NCBI RefSeq assembly: GCF_010993965.1
Contig: NZ_WIXM01000011.1
Coordinates: 1 to 64,000, forward strand
Direction of reading: 5' to 3'
From: Gracilibacillus sp. YIM 98692
GTDB taxonomy: Bacteria; Bacillota; Bacilli; Bacillales; Amphibacillaceae
Length of the DNA: 64,000 nucleotides
Part shown: in pieces, positions 52,765 to 61,118 of the stretch
Numbering within the stretch: position 1 is the first letter of the stretch
How the letters are laid out: each line of letters begins with the position of its first letter
The notes under the pieces: model-generated
What the model saw: only the letters and a program-made list of their open reading frames with translations
What the model was told of the DNA's origin: nothing
The model's database searches: none
Position numbers and translations under genes: made by a program

Positions 52765-53010
52765 ATGAGAAATCGAGAGTTTGATAAACGATTTAGTCTA
52801 GTATCAATGAAAGATAAGGAGTCAAGAAGAATTGTAGTGAAAGTATACGATCATTTACATGGCCGTTCGTTTGTTTATTACGAAAATGAGATCAAGAACA
52901 TACCTGAAAAAATGTCAGATTTAAAACACTACATAGAATCTCACTGGGAGGATATTAAAAAAGGGATCCATGAAGTAGATCATTTTAATCAATTTGGAGC
53001 GATTGATTAG
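52765..53010 (+). CDS. Hypothetical protein
   Basis: 81 aa from ATG 52765 (ATG 52762 also possible) after GGAGGTG. KDKESRRIVVKVYDHLHGRSFVYYENEIK suggests a beta hairpin; the rest is helical. Unrecognised. It ends before a strong terminator. Confidence 0.58.
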   Translation: MRNREFDKRFSLVSMKDKESRRIVVKVYDHLHGRSFVYYENEIKNIPEKMSDLKHYIESHWEDIKKGIHEVDHFNQFGAID

Positions 53011-53036
53011 GTGTGTATTTTTGAAAGGTGTGATTA

Positions 53037-53067
53037 GAGCAAAGTCTAAAACCTTTGCTCTTTTTTT
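53037..53067 (+). terminator. Terminator
   Basis: GAGCAAAG-TCTAAAAC-CTTTGCTC followed by TTTTTTT. Confidence 0.85.
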
Positions 53068-53278
53068 ATTTCTCTTCATTTTCTCCTCTTTCATAAAGAT
53101 CATCTACTTTGCACTCCAAAACTTCAGCTAAATCAAACAAATAATTAGCCTTTGGGTATGCTTCTCCCCTTTCCCAAGCGCTAAGTGATTGAGTAGATAC
53201 ATGAATTTTATTTGCTATGTAATTTTGCCTCTGTCCTTTCTCTCTTCTTATATCCCCTATTCTCGGATTCCAATTCAC
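53066..53278 (-). CDS. XRE-family regulator
   Basis: 70 aa, a plain HTH (DIRREKGQRQNYIANKIHVSTQ, SLSAWERGEAYPK, LFDLAEVLECKVDDLYERG). Divergent from the FtsK/replication-relaxation block; likely represses that block from the repeat-containing region between them. Confidence 0.82.
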   Translation of the reverse strand: MNWNPRIGDIRREKGQRQNYIANKIHVSTQSLSAWERGEAYPKANYLFDLAEVLECKVDDLYERGENEEK

Positions 53279-53534
53279 TACATAAACTCCTTTTCAAAAT
53301 AACTTATTATTAATATTCAATTTCATTCTTTAAAATTCCTCTTTTTTAAAAAATAAATCATTTATGTATTTTTATTAAAGTTTTCTTTAATAGACAGGCA
53401 TCATTTATGTTATTCGCCCATACAATTTAGTAAATTCAATCACTTCATTTGCTATCGTATTTTTGTTCTTTCATATGCACAAGAAATTACAGCTTGTTTA
53501 TTACTTATTAAATACTGATATAACAACATCGGAA

Positions 53535-53596
53535 TATTCGTTTTGTGATTCGTATCTAGAATATTCGTGTGTATATTCGTTTGTATATGCGAAACG
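53535..53596 (+). repeat. Iteron-like TATTCG array
   Basis: TATTCG or a one-base variant begins at 53535, about 53547, 53562, 53574 and 53586, mostly at a 12-bp period (units TATTCGTTTTGT, TATTCGTGTGTA, TATTCGTTTGTA, TATGCGAAACGA). It lies in the 330-bp gene-free stretch between the XRE gene and the FtsK block and runs up to the ribosome site of the next gene. Could be operators for the XRE protein or a replication origin. The rest of the gap is AT-rich with nothing else I recognise. Confidence 0.6.
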
Positions 53597-53611
53597 AAAG
53601 GAGGGCCGGGA

Positions 53612-53869
53612 ATGAGGTTTCTGGAATCCGTTTTTAGTGGAATTAACAATGCGAAGCGCGAGCAGCGAGAGGATTCTCAATACGAAAGATTAGAAGATAC
53701 ACCGTTTTTATATTCATCTGAAGAATTGAGAGAATTATCAAAAAGTGCTAATAAAGATCAGAAAGCTAGTATTTACCGCCATATGGTTGATTTTGATGTT
53801 CACGATGATGAAGAGTTAACTGGTTATTACGATTTATCCAGAGATCTGTGGGATGATTTTTCTAAATAG
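53612..53869 (+). CDS. Hypothetical acidic protein
   Basis: 85 aa from ATG 53612 after AAAGGAGGG. Acidic and helical (LSKSANKDQKASIYRHMVDF). First gene after the iteron-like array. Unrecognised. Confidence 0.6.
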   Translation: MRFLESVFSGINNAKREQREDSQYERLEDTPFLYSSEELRELSKSANKDQKASIYRHMVDFDVHDDEELTGYYDLSRDLWDDFSK

Positions 53870-53880
53870 GCGGGGTGTTG

Positions 53881-54114
53881 ATGAGATATAAAATGAGTGA
53901 TTTACCAAAGTGTGTAAAATGCGGAGATCCTTTTGATCCTGATTTTGAAATTGTTTGTAGCAATTGTGGTTCACATATGATGAATGTTAATTTTAACGAC
54001 CCCGAAAGTGTTGAAGAATTCGCTGAAATGAATTTATTTAATGAAACGGTCGATTGTAGTGATTGTGGGACGACATTTAGATTTGGAATCCATGAATGGG
54101 ATGATGAAGAATGA
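53881..54114 (+). CDS. Small double zinc-ribbon protein
   Basis: 77 aa. Three CxxC motifs (CVKCGDPF, CSNCGSHM, CSDCGTTF) in an acidic protein. ATG 53881. Unknown. Confidence 0.58.
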   Translation: MRYKMSDLPKCVKCGDPFDPDFEIVCSNCGSHMMNVNFNDPESVEEFAEMNLFNETVDCSDCGTTFRFGIHEWDDEE

Positions 54115-54140
54115 AATTTGAGGAAGGAGAGTGAAATTCC

Positions 54141-54338
54141 ATGAATATTAGAAAGGCTTTAGATAATGCAGGATACTTTGATGCAGAAGCGACAGAAGAA
54201 AACATGATTGATTGTTTCTTGGATTATGTAGATTGTGATGCTTTCCGTGGTTTATCGTATGAAGAAACAAAGGATGATATAGAAGAAGGGTGGATCACTG
54301 TAGATGATATCGTGTACAACATGAGGAGGTTAAGATAA
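54141..54338 (+). CDS. Hypothetical acidic protein
   Basis: 65 aa, acidic (FDAEATEENMIDCFLDYVD). AGGAGAG upstream. Unrecognised. Confidence 0.55.
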   Translation: MNIRKALDNAGYFDAEATEENMIDCFLDYVDCDAFRGLSYEETKDDIEEGWITVDDIVYNMRRLR

Positions 54339-54502
54339 TGATAACTATTTACGGTGCGGTCTGCATGGTTTTTGGATTTATCGCAATGGACTTTTACCAT
54401 GATCGTATTAAACCACAACAACAGGAAGAGGAAAAAGAAGAAGTGGTAGAGGTTACAACGAATACAGACAATGTTGTTCCATTTAGGAGGAATTTAAAAT
54501 GA
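54338..54502 (+). CDS. Small membrane-anchored protein, 54 aa
   Basis: ATG 54338 after AGGAGG. One N-terminal transmembrane helix (ITIYGAVCMVFGFIAMDF) and a Glu-rich cytosolic tail. Overlaps both neighbours. Similar small membrane proteins stand before FtsK-like genes in Bacillus phages; role unknown. Confidence 0.55.
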   Translation: MITIYGAVCMVFGFIAMDFYHDRIKPQQQEEEKEEVVEVTTNTDNVVPFRRNLK

Positions 54503-54672
54503 GATTTGATGAAATGAATAGAAGAATGTTGGATAGGATTAAAGAAGAATTAAAAGAAAAGAAAATTGTTTATGAATATGATTTTCAAAATATAGCTTTC
54601 ATTATCAACGGTAATATGTTTGAAGAAAAAGAATATTTGGACAGTTACCTTGCGGAACAGGAGGTTATATAG
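54499..54672 (+). CDS. Small hypothetical protein, 57 aa
   Basis: ATG 54499, ATGA overlap with the upstream gene; AGGAGG inside that gene. Basic helix then IVYEYDFQNIAFIINGN. Directly followed by the FtsK-like gene. Confidence 0.5.
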   Translation: MRFDEMNRRMLDRIKEELKEKKIVYEYDFQNIAFIINGNMFEEKEYLDSYLAEQEVI

Positions 54673-55812
54673 ATGTTGCTCGAATTAGGTGTTTGGTCTG
54701 GAATCTCTTATTTACTGCACCGTTCTTTATTTGGTCCAGTTTCTGATAAAAAGAAAATTGAAAAAACATTTGAGAATACTGGATTCAGAGTAAAAGATAA
54801 ATTACCCATGCATTGCTATACCCATAAAAAAAAGGGTTACACTGTATATGCATATAACTTACCGTATGGATTAACTGATAACCCAAAGCTAGAATTCATA
54901 TTAGAAAAAACATTAAATAAACCTGTTGTTTTTAAAATGGATACTAAGTTAAAAATTAAAGTTTATAAAGAGCCATTAAGAAAAAAGTATGACTATTCTT
55001 TTGTTGAATTACCGAAATGGAATGTTCCTATAGGTTACGGATTAGACGGATTGATTACTCATGATTTTTCTTCAGTACCGCACATGACTATTGCTGGTGC
55101 AACCACATGGGGGAAAACGGTTTTTATGAAAATGTTAATGACGCATCTAATTGAAAATAATCCTGATGGTGTAGAGTTTTACATTCTTGATTTAAAAGGT
55201 GGTTTAGCTTTTCACCGATACAGAAATTTAAAACAAGTAAATATAGTAGCTGGTGATCTTAGTGATTCCAAAAATGCTTTAAGCATGGTTAAAGCAGATA
55301 TCAAAAGAGACTTAAATTATTTTAAAGAAATAAATGCAGAAAATGCAAAAGAGGCAGGTGCAAAAACACGTAAATTCATCATTATTGACGAAGCTGGAGA
55401 ATTAGTACCGCATAAAAGCATGAGTGATAAGGATAAAGAACATGCAAAAAAATGCCAAGAAATTTTGAGTTATATAGCAAGAGTTGCTGGTCAGCTTGGG
55501 TATTCTTTATTATTTTCAACACAATACCCAACATCCGATATTTTAGATCGTCAAATAAAAGCTAATTCATTAGCTAAAGTATCTTTTCGATTAAGCACTA
55601 TAAAACAATCGGAAGTGGCGTTGGATCAAATAGGTGCAGAAAGCCTAGAATATCCTGGTCGTGCGATTTATAAAACAGCAGAAGAACAGATTGTTCAAAC
55701 TCCTTTTATAAACAATAAAGAAATGTGGGAACGCTTAAGGAGGTTTGAGGAAAGTGATCCAACAAGAGAAAAGGATCAAGAGAGAAGAAAAGATACTGTT
55801 ACGTTTGAATGA
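54673..55812 (+). CDS. FtsK/SpoIIIE-type DNA translocase
   Basis: 379 aa. Walker A-like AGATTWGKTVFMKML (about residues 139-153) and Walker B KFIIIDEAGELVPH; ARVAGQLGYSLLFSTQYPTSD is the sensor region. Compared with FtsK, the membrane domain is absent apart from a short N-terminal hydrophobic stretch. Such proteins occur in plasmid-like and Gamma/Wbeta-type Bacillus phages and in conjugative elements. It overlaps the replication-relaxation gene. Confidence 0.85.
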   Translation: MLLELGVWSGISYLLHRSLFGPVSDKKKIEKTFENTGFRVKDKLPMHCYTHKKKGYTVYAYNLPYGLTDNPKLEFILEKTLNKPVVFKMDTKLKIKVYKEPLRKKYDYSFVELPKWNVPIGYGLDGLITHDFSSVPHMTIAGATTWGKTVFMKMLMTHLIENNPDGVEFYILDLKGGLAFHRYRNLKQVNIVAGDLSDSKNALSMVKADIKRDLNYFKEINAENAKEAGAKTRKFIIIDEAGELVPHKSMSDKDKEHAKKCQEILSYIARVAGQLGYSLLFSTQYPTSDILDRQIKANSLAKVSFRLSTIKQSEVALDQIGAESLEYPGRAIYKTAEEQIVQTPFINNKEMWERLRRFEESDPTREKDQERRKDTVTFE

Positions 55813-56341
55813 ATTAAATTTTGCTACAAGAGAGCAGCTGCAAATTATTGAAAAGCTAGGCGGTGATCGGAATGCACAGCGAATCTTGCATCGAATGGAA
55901 AAAGATAAACTCATATCTACAGTGAGATATGAAAAGAAAATTTATTATTTGAGCAATCGAGGTAAAGAGCGTGTGGGATCCAATCAAAGCAAATTAAAAC
56001 GTGATAAGATCAAACACACTCTAATGCGCAATGATTTGTATATAAAACTTGGTATGCCTAAAGATTGGGAAAAAGAAAGACCAATCAACTTTAATGATGA
56101 TACGTTAATATCTGATGCTAGGTTTAAAAGAGCAGGACGATATTATTTTGTGGAGATTGATAATGTTCAAACAATGAAAACTAATTATGAAAAGATCAAA
56201 AAATATAAAGAGTTATCCCGAATCATAAAAAAGGAATATCACTATACTCCCACATTGATTTGGTACTCATTATCTGAAACAAGAAAGAAAAAGCTTCATG
56301 ATGCTTGTGTGAAGCATGGGCTTAAATTTCAAATATATTAA
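55754..56341 (+). CDS. Replication-relaxation family protein
   Basis: 195 aa from GTG 55754 (AGGAGG 10 bp upstream). Winged helix (RLNELNFATREQLQIIEKLG, ILHRMEKDKLIS) and a C-terminal part (KRAGRYYFVEIDNVQTMKTN, KKYKELSRIIKKEY) typical of the family that couples relaxation and replication of mobile elements. Overlaps the FtsK-like gene by 59 bp. Confidence 0.82.
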   Translation: MIQQEKRIKREEKILLRLNELNFATREQLQIIEKLGGDRNAQRILHRMEKDKLISTVRYEKKIYYLSNRGKERVGSNQSKLKRDKIKHTLMRNDLYIKLGMPKDWEKERPINFNDDTLISDARFKRAGRYYFVEIDNVQTMKTNYEKIKKYKELSRIIKKEYHYTPTLIWYSLSETRKKKLHDACVKHGLKFQIY

Positions 56342-56353
56342 GGAGGAAATTAT

Positions 56354-56479
56354 GTGGAAGTTAATGAAAAAGATTTGATTAAATATATTAAACAAAAAAC
56401 AAATGTATCTGTTAATGTAATTCAAATTGTGTTAGATGCAGAGATTGACTATCTAAAGGAAAAAGGAATAGCCGATTAA
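56354..56479 (+). CDS. Small helical protein, 41 aa
   Basis: GTG 56354 after AGGAGG; an out-of-frame ATG at 56352 is a decoy. VNEKDLIKYIKQKTNVSVNV resembles a DUF2197-like or HTH stub; unassigned. Confidence 0.48.
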   Translation: MEVNEKDLIKYIKQKTNVSVNVIQIVLDAEIDYLKEKGIAD

Positions 56480-56505
56480 TAAACTGAAAAGGGGAGTGAA
56501 TTATT

Positions 56506-56712
56506 ATGTTCAAAAACGCAGAGAAAATAAGTAAGTGTATGGATCAGTTAATTAAAGTGACAGATGATTTAGATAACCAGGAGAGAAAGGATGAATTAGC
56601 AAGTGTGATCCATGAATTATCGATTGTGCATCAGCATGTACTCGGTGATGTAGTTAAAAAAGATCAACCGCAGGGGAAGGTCGCTAATTTTAGTGGGGCA
56701 AAAGAAGGTTAA
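56506..56712 (+). CDS. Hypothetical helical protein
   Basis: 68 aa helical protein (ISKCMDQLIKVTDDLDNQER). GGGGAG upstream. Unrecognised. Confidence 0.55.
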   Translation: MFKNAEKISKCMDQLIKVTDDLDNQERKDELASVIHELSIVHQHVLGDVVKKDQPQGKVANFSGAKEG

Positions 56713-56780
56713 GTGTTTGTAACAAACGGTGTAATCTGGTAAATTGTTACCATACGATTTTAAAGTAGGGGGTAAATTAG

Positions 56781-57569
56781 ATGGAGGAAAAGAAAAAGTT
56801 TTATCAAAGCGCATGGTTTGCATGGGTAACATTAATTTTATTGGCTCCAGTAGGTATATTTTTAATGTGGAAGTATAAACATCATGGGGTTGTATTACGT
56901 TCGATAGCTAGTGTAGTTGCCGGTATTATATTTCTTATAGCAGTTTTTAGTGAAGAGGATACAACAGATGAAGAACTTGCTGGTGATAACGATCAAGAGC
57001 CATTAACCGAAGAAGTAGAAGAGGAAGAACAAGAAAAGCCAAAAGAAGAGGAACAACCACAAGAAGATGAGCAACCAAAAGAAGAGGAAGAAGAAACAAA
57101 TACTGAAGACGATGTTCCTACTGAGTACACATCTGCGTTAAATTCAGCAGAAAACTATTCCGATACGATGCATATGTCAAAAGCAGGGATTTTTGACCAG
57201 TTGACTTCCGAATATGGTGATCAATTTCCTGAAGACGCGGCTCAGTATGCAATTGATAATATGGAGGCTGATTGGAACGAAAATGCATTGAAATCAGCAG
57301 AAAATTACAGTGAGACTATGCATATGTCTAAAGCAAGTATATACGATCAATTAACTTCGGAACAAGGAGAACAATTCACAGATGAAGAGGCGCAATACGC
57401 TATAGATAATATAGAAGCAGATTGGAATGAGAACGCCTTAAAATCAGCAAGGAATTACCAAGAAACTATGGATATGTCGCTTGAAGCAATTAGAGATCAA
57501 TTATCTTCAGACTATGGAGATCAATTCACACAAGAACAAGCAGATTATGCAGTTGAAAATTTAGATTAA
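56781..57569 (+). CDS. Ltp-like three-repeat membrane protein, candidate superinfection exclusion
   Basis: 262 aa. Two N-terminal helices (AWFAWVTLILLAPVGIFLM; VLRSIASVVAGIIFLIAVF), a Glu/Gln/Pro linker (about 65-115) and three ~48-residue repeats: ALNSAENYSDTMHMSKAGIF, ALKSAENYSETMHMSKASIY and ALKSARNYQETMDMSLEAIR, each ending QYAIDN-like. This is the Ltp repeat. Ltp of S. thermophilus phage TP-J34 is a lipoprotein that blocks DNA injection by other phages. Here a membrane anchor replaces the lipobox. Last gene of the prophage. Confidence 0.82.
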   Translation: MEEKKKFYQSAWFAWVTLILLAPVGIFLMWKYKHHGVVLRSIASVVAGIIFLIAVFSEEDTTDEELAGDNDQEPLTEEVEEEEQEKPKEEEQPQEDEQPKEEEEETNTEDDVPTEYTSALNSAENYSDTMHMSKAGIFDQLTSEYGDQFPEDAAQYAIDNMEADWNENALKSAENYSETMHMSKASIYDQLTSEQGEQFTDEEAQYAIDNIEADWNENALKSARNYQETMDMSLEAIRDQLSSDYGDQFTQEQADYAVENLD

Positions 57570-57576
57570 ATACGTA

Positions 57577-57606
57577 AGCACCTACTAAATTGTAGGTGCT
57601 TTTTTA
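57577..57606 (+). terminator. Terminator of the last prophage operon
   Basis: AGCACCTAC-TAAATT-GTAGGTGCT followed by TTTTTT. Confidence 0.88.
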
Positions 57607-57955
57607 TGTAATCATAACGGGCAGTCTGAGTTACGCTACACTACAGCTTATGCGTATTCCATAATTATGACTATTTCTTGAAAAAAATGTGTGAAAAAGT
57701 GATTTATTTATTAGTAAATGTAGCTAGTCTAACTGGTTTGTTCATTGGGCACAAATTGCATGGTTTTGTAAAAAAGTAAATGATGGTATTTCATTCCGTT
57801 TATTCGGATACACTGAAGAAATAAGCAGGAAGATTTCTAAGAAAAACGAGCAAAAGACCATCCCTATCAAACAAAAGAAATCTCCTGCTAAAAATCCAAA
57901 ATGTAATGTTTGACGACCACAACCATTTTTACTTAATTGTAAATCATTAATCCAT

Positions 57956-57987
57956 GTGACATTTTGAATTGTCACAAGAAATGTCAC
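57956..57987. repeat. Right arm-type integrase sites
   Basis: One inverted (57956-57962, GTGACAT) and two direct copies (57969-57975 TTGTCAC, 57981-57987 ATGTCAC) of the same heptamer seen at the left end, about 120-150 bp inside attR. The 500-bp stretch from 57607 to 58102 has no convincing gene: a 91-codon minus-strand frame there runs across these sites and has no good ribosome site. Confidence 0.6.
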
Positions 57988-58102
57988 GGAAAGAGAAAAT
58001 AAAAAACAAAATAGCACCTTTTGAATGATATTTACTTCATGATATTTTGTTGATTTTGCAGAAAAAGAAAAGTTGAGAAAACACCGAAAAACCTAAAAAA
58101 AG

Positions 58103-58120
58103 ATGGGCGGCATGATGTAA
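58103..58120 (+). repeat. attR core
   Basis: ATGGGCGGCATGATGTAA, identical to the end of groEL at 10685-10702. It marks the right boundary of the prophage. DNA after it is host. Confidence 0.93.
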
Positions 58121-58162
58121 TAGCCCCCGAACCCCTTGATATATAAGGATATTTGGGAATTT

Positions 58163-58181
58163 TGCTAACAAAATGCTAACA
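58163..58181 (+). repeat. Second type of arm-like repeat, host side
   Basis: TGCTAACA occurs twice with 11-bp spacing just outside attR. The form (two short direct repeats one turn apart) matches integrase arm sites, but the sequence differs from that of the resident prophage. It may be left from another element at the same groEL site. Confidence 0.45.
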
Positions 58182-58199
58182 TAGTGTAGAATATTTATA

Positions 58200-58242
58200 G
58201 GCTTCTCATTAGTTGATTAAAACTTTTGGGAAGTCTTTTTTT
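58200..58242 (+). terminator. Probable original groEL terminator
   Basis: Imperfect stem GGCTTCTCA / TGGGAAGTC (58200-58208, 58227-58235) followed by seven Ts. Without the prophage it would lie about 80 bp after the groEL stop. Confidence 0.6.
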
Positions 58243-58358
58243 CTCATCTTCATGGTTACATGGATGTATATTTCAATACTTTTAGCTGTGAATTCTTAGT
58301 AAGAGTCTGCCTTCGATAATATCTTCTAATAATCCTACATAAACTCCTGCGAGTAAAA

Positions 58359-58616
58359 ATGTACCTGGCTACTTGTAGTTCACACTTATTGATCTTCGCT
58401 TCTTTCTCTTCAGTAGAAGCTGGGCTAGGTATCAGCGTTTTGCCCAAACTAACGATAAAAAACGAATTAAAATATAGCTTATTAAGGGAAGTGAAAATTA
58501 AGGACTTTTACCTTACAAGGGACTTATATTTGGTAAAGAAAAAGACACGCTTTACTAAAGTTGGTTTGAATCATTTTGTTGATTTTATAAAGAAGAGCCC
58601 GGTTATTCTCAAATAA
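58359..58616 (+). pseudogene. LysR-type regulator remnant
   Basis: The 85-codon frame ends with VEAGLGISVLPKLTIKNELK and FYLTRDLYLVKKKTRFTKVG, the C-terminal substrate-binding end of a LysR family regulator. The HTH and most of the effector domain are missing, and no start or promoter suits the fragment. Confidence 0.6.
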
Positions 58617-58834
58617 TAAGGCGAATTATAAACTTGACTTTGACGTTTCTATTTGTCCGTAATTCAAAACAAGCAAAATAGAAGATTTATTTTTTATTTT
58701 TCGCTAACCATCAGTGGATATGAAGAACCCCCAACTGATGGAAGCTTCACTTTATTAAAATATTTGGGTAACGTATTTTTTATAGAAATTAAAGCAAACT
58801 AATAAAAAATGTGACAAATGGAGATGTGTTAATA

Positions 58835-59839
58835 ATGGATACGGATATATCAAGCTTAACATCAGCAGAAATGGGAAAGCTTTGGGTTACATATAATGGG
58901 AATACCATGGCAAAATGTGTGTTAAGTTATTATTTGAGACATGTAGAAGATGCGGATATACAAGAAGTTTTAGAGTATGCATTAGGATTGAGTAAAACTT
59001 ATATAGATGAGATAACAGAGATTTTTAATCAAGCAAACTTTCCTATACCAATAGGATTAACAAATGAAGATGTAAATTTAGACGCACCAAGACTATTCAA
59101 GGATGAATTTTACCTTTATTATTTACAATACGTAGGGAAAGCAGGAATGAGCATTTATAGTGCTGCCATTCCGCTAGTAACTAGAAAAGATATAAGGGAT
59201 TTTTATGTGAAAGCTCTTAGTGAAACTGTTAAATTGATAACCTATACCAATGACATTTTAAAATCAAAGGGAATGTTAACGAATGCACCAGCAATTCCAA
59301 ATCCAAAGCAAGTTGATTTTGTTAACAAACAAAGCTTCTTGAATGGTTATTTAGGCGATGTCAGATCACTTCACGGATTAGAGATTGCACATTTATTCGG
59401 TAACATTAACAACGACATCACAAGCAAAGCACTCATTATTGGATTTAGTCAAGTAGCACAACATAAAAAAGTAAGGAATTTCTTAGAACGGGGTAAAAAA
59501 ATCAATAAAAAGCATATAGAAATGTTTTCGAGAAAACTAAATGAGGAGCATTTACCGTCTCCATCACTTGTAGATCATTTAGTTACTTCATCTATTATTC
59601 CACCATTCTCTGATAAACTGATGATTCTTCATAAGTTGGACATGTTCTCCATGAAAATAAGGGAATATGCAAATGGATCATCTCTTAATGGCAGAAAGGA
59701 TATTGGGGCATTATATGGAAGATGTCTAATGGATGTTTCTCTATATGTAGAAGACGGTGCTAATATCATGATTGAACATGGGTGGATGGAACAACCGCCA
59801 ACAGCGGTTGACCGAGATAAACTTTCTTCAAAAGAATAA
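58835..59839 (+). CDS. DUF3231 family protein
   Basis: 334 aa from ATG 58835 (GGAGATG upstream). Two similar ferritin-like helical halves: LTSAEMGKLWVTYNGNTMAKC in the first, LHGLEIAHLFGNINNDITSK in the second; L-T-x-A-E and FG/YL-type motifs are typical. Family members are common in Bacillaceae, often spore-related; function unproven. Confidence 0.85.
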   Translation: MDTDISSLTSAEMGKLWVTYNGNTMAKCVLSYYLRHVEDADIQEVLEYALGLSKTYIDEITEIFNQANFPIPIGLTNEDVNLDAPRLFKDEFYLYYLQYVGKAGMSIYSAAIPLVTRKDIRDFYVKALSETVKLITYTNDILKSKGMLTNAPAIPNPKQVDFVNKQSFLNGYLGDVRSLHGLEIAHLFGNINNDITSKALIIGFSQVAQHKKVRNFLERGKKINKKHIEMFSRKLNEEHLPSPSLVDHLVTSSIIPPFSDKLMILHKLDMFSMKIREYANGSSLNGRKDIGALYGRCLMDVSLYVEDGANIMIEHGWMEQPPTAVDRDKLSSKE

Positions 59840-59915
59840 TAAATTTCTATTTTCCGATATTATCCTTTCTGGTAAAGAACTTTATAGAGAAGTGGATAGG
59901 AAGGGATTTAAAGTA

Positions 59916-59966
59916 GTAAAGGACAGACCCATTAAGCAGCGTGAGTCTGCTCCTTTACCTTTTTTC
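59916..59966. terminator. Bidirectional terminator between DUF3231 and tatC genes
   Basis: GTAAAGGACAGAC / GTCTGCTCCTTTAC stem (one bulge) then TTTTTTC. The last codons and stop of tatC lie in its loop and right arm. Confidence 0.72.
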
Positions 59967-60657
59967 TATATATCACTTTGCTCAACAAGATGCTCATTTC
60001 ATATAAAACGAATAATGGAATGATTACAAGAATATCTGAGATGAAATCGGGTGGTGTGATCAGGACAGAAATGACTACCAGGACAAAATAGGAATATTTT
60101 CGAAACTTTATCAATTTAAGTGGGTTGATCAATCCTAATCTAGTTAAATACATCACAACAGCTGGCATTTCAAACAAGAAACCAAAAGGTAAACTGATAT
60201 TTATCATAAATTGAAAATATTTATTCACCGTATAGAAAGTTTCGAACTGCGTGCCAGAGAGAGAATGCACAAAAGAAAGAACCATGGGAAATAAAATATA
60301 ATAACCAAAAGCTATTCCTGCAATGAATAGTAAAAATAAACCAGGGATAAAGGCTAAGGTAACTTTTTGTTCTTCTTTTGTGAGAGCTGGTTGGACAAAC
60401 TTCCACAATTGATAAGCGGCTATAGGAATCGTAGTGGCAAGAGCAACAATTCCAGCCATCATCATGTAAACCCATAGGATATCACTTGGTCCTAGTAATG
60501 CTAATCTATCGTTTAAGTCTTTCGTTAAATATTGATAGACTTTATCTATAAAAAGGAAAGAAAGGAAAAAAGATAGGATGAAACCAATTAGGATCAAAAT
60601 AATTCGTTTACGTAATTCTTCTAAATGTTCTAACACATGCATTTCTTTATAATCCAT
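59932..60657 (-). CDS. tatC: Sec-independent translocase subunit TatC
   Basis: 241 aa, six membrane helices. EHLEELRKRIILILIGF at the N-terminus is the signature; the first periplasmic loop and LPFGFLFEMPAVVMYL segment follow. TatC binds the twin-arginine signal of substrates such as the PhoX-like protein encoded in the same direction upstream. Confidence 0.93.
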   Translation of the reverse strand: MDYKEMHVLEHLEELRKRIILILIGFILSFFLSFLFIDKVYQYLTKDLNDRLALLGPSDILWVYMMMAGIVALATTIPIAAYQLWKFVQPALTKEEQKVTLAFIPGLFLLFIAGIAFGYYILFPMVLSFVHSLSGTQFETFYTVNKYFQFMINISLPFGFLFEMPAVVMYLTRLGLINPLKLIKFRKYSYFVLVVISVLITPPDFISDILVIIPLFVLYEMSILLSKVIYRKKVKEQTHAA

Positions 60658-60682
60658 GAAAAGTACTCCTTTTTGAAATGAA

Positions 60683-60717
60683 AGGTGTAAGCTGTTGAAG
60701 AGTAGTAGCTTACACCT
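60683..60717 (-). promoter_or_regulatory. Hairpin between tatA and tatC
   Basis: Perfect 11-bp stem AGGTGTAAGCT / AGCTTACACCT with a 13-nt loop, followed on the minus strand by the tatC ribosome site, without a T tract. May stabilise the upstream mRNA or modulate tatC translation. The 200-bp gap has no gene that I can support. Confidence 0.5.
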
Positions 60718-60854
60718 AGATTTGCCGTATCCGTATTAGCATTTATACCTGTTAGAGATGAAGTAAATTCAACGTAGCCACCATGATGAGGAAGATAGAT
60801 AAGAGCAATTACGCCTCTAACTTCGCTAAGGGCTCGTTAATCGATGAGTTTTCT

Positions 60855-61079
60855 TTAACTTCCTGTCTTGTTTTGTTTCTTTTCTAGTGAAGGAATGTTA
60901 TATGATTCATGGTTTTGGTTATCTTCATCACTAGACATTAGGTCATTGGTTGATTTTTTGAATTCTTTTAACGTATTACCAAACGCACGGCCAATCTCAG
61001 GCAGTTTAGAAGGACCAAAGATGACCAATGCAATTACAAGAACAAGAATCAGGCCCGGTATTCCGATATTTTGCAACAA
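60855..61079 (-). CDS. tatA: Sec-independent translocase subunit TatA
   Basis: 74 aa. One N-terminal membrane helix ([17 protein letters not shown]), the [14 protein letters not shown] hinge and an amphipathic helix ([11 protein letters not shown]), then a charged tail. Forms the Tat pore with TatC. Encoded 39 bp downstream of the PhoX-like gene. Confidence 0.92.
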   Translation of the reverse strand: MLQNIGIPGLILVLVIALVIFGPSKLPEIGRAFGNTLKEFKKSTNDLMSSDEDNQNHESYNIPSLEKKQNKTGS

Positions 61080-61118
61080 GTTTTTTCACCCCCCTTGTTA
61101 ACAGAAATTAAAATTGAT

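Noticed and set aside
57742-58017. 91-codon minus-strand frame with hydrophobic segments near attR
   Set aside because: It runs across the predicted right arm sites, starts at GTG with no convincing ribosome site, and has odd composition; likely non-coding.
59772-60023. 83-codon plus-strand frame after the DUF3231 gene
   Set aside because: Overlaps the DUF3231 end in another frame and crosses the terminator and tatC; no ribosome site.
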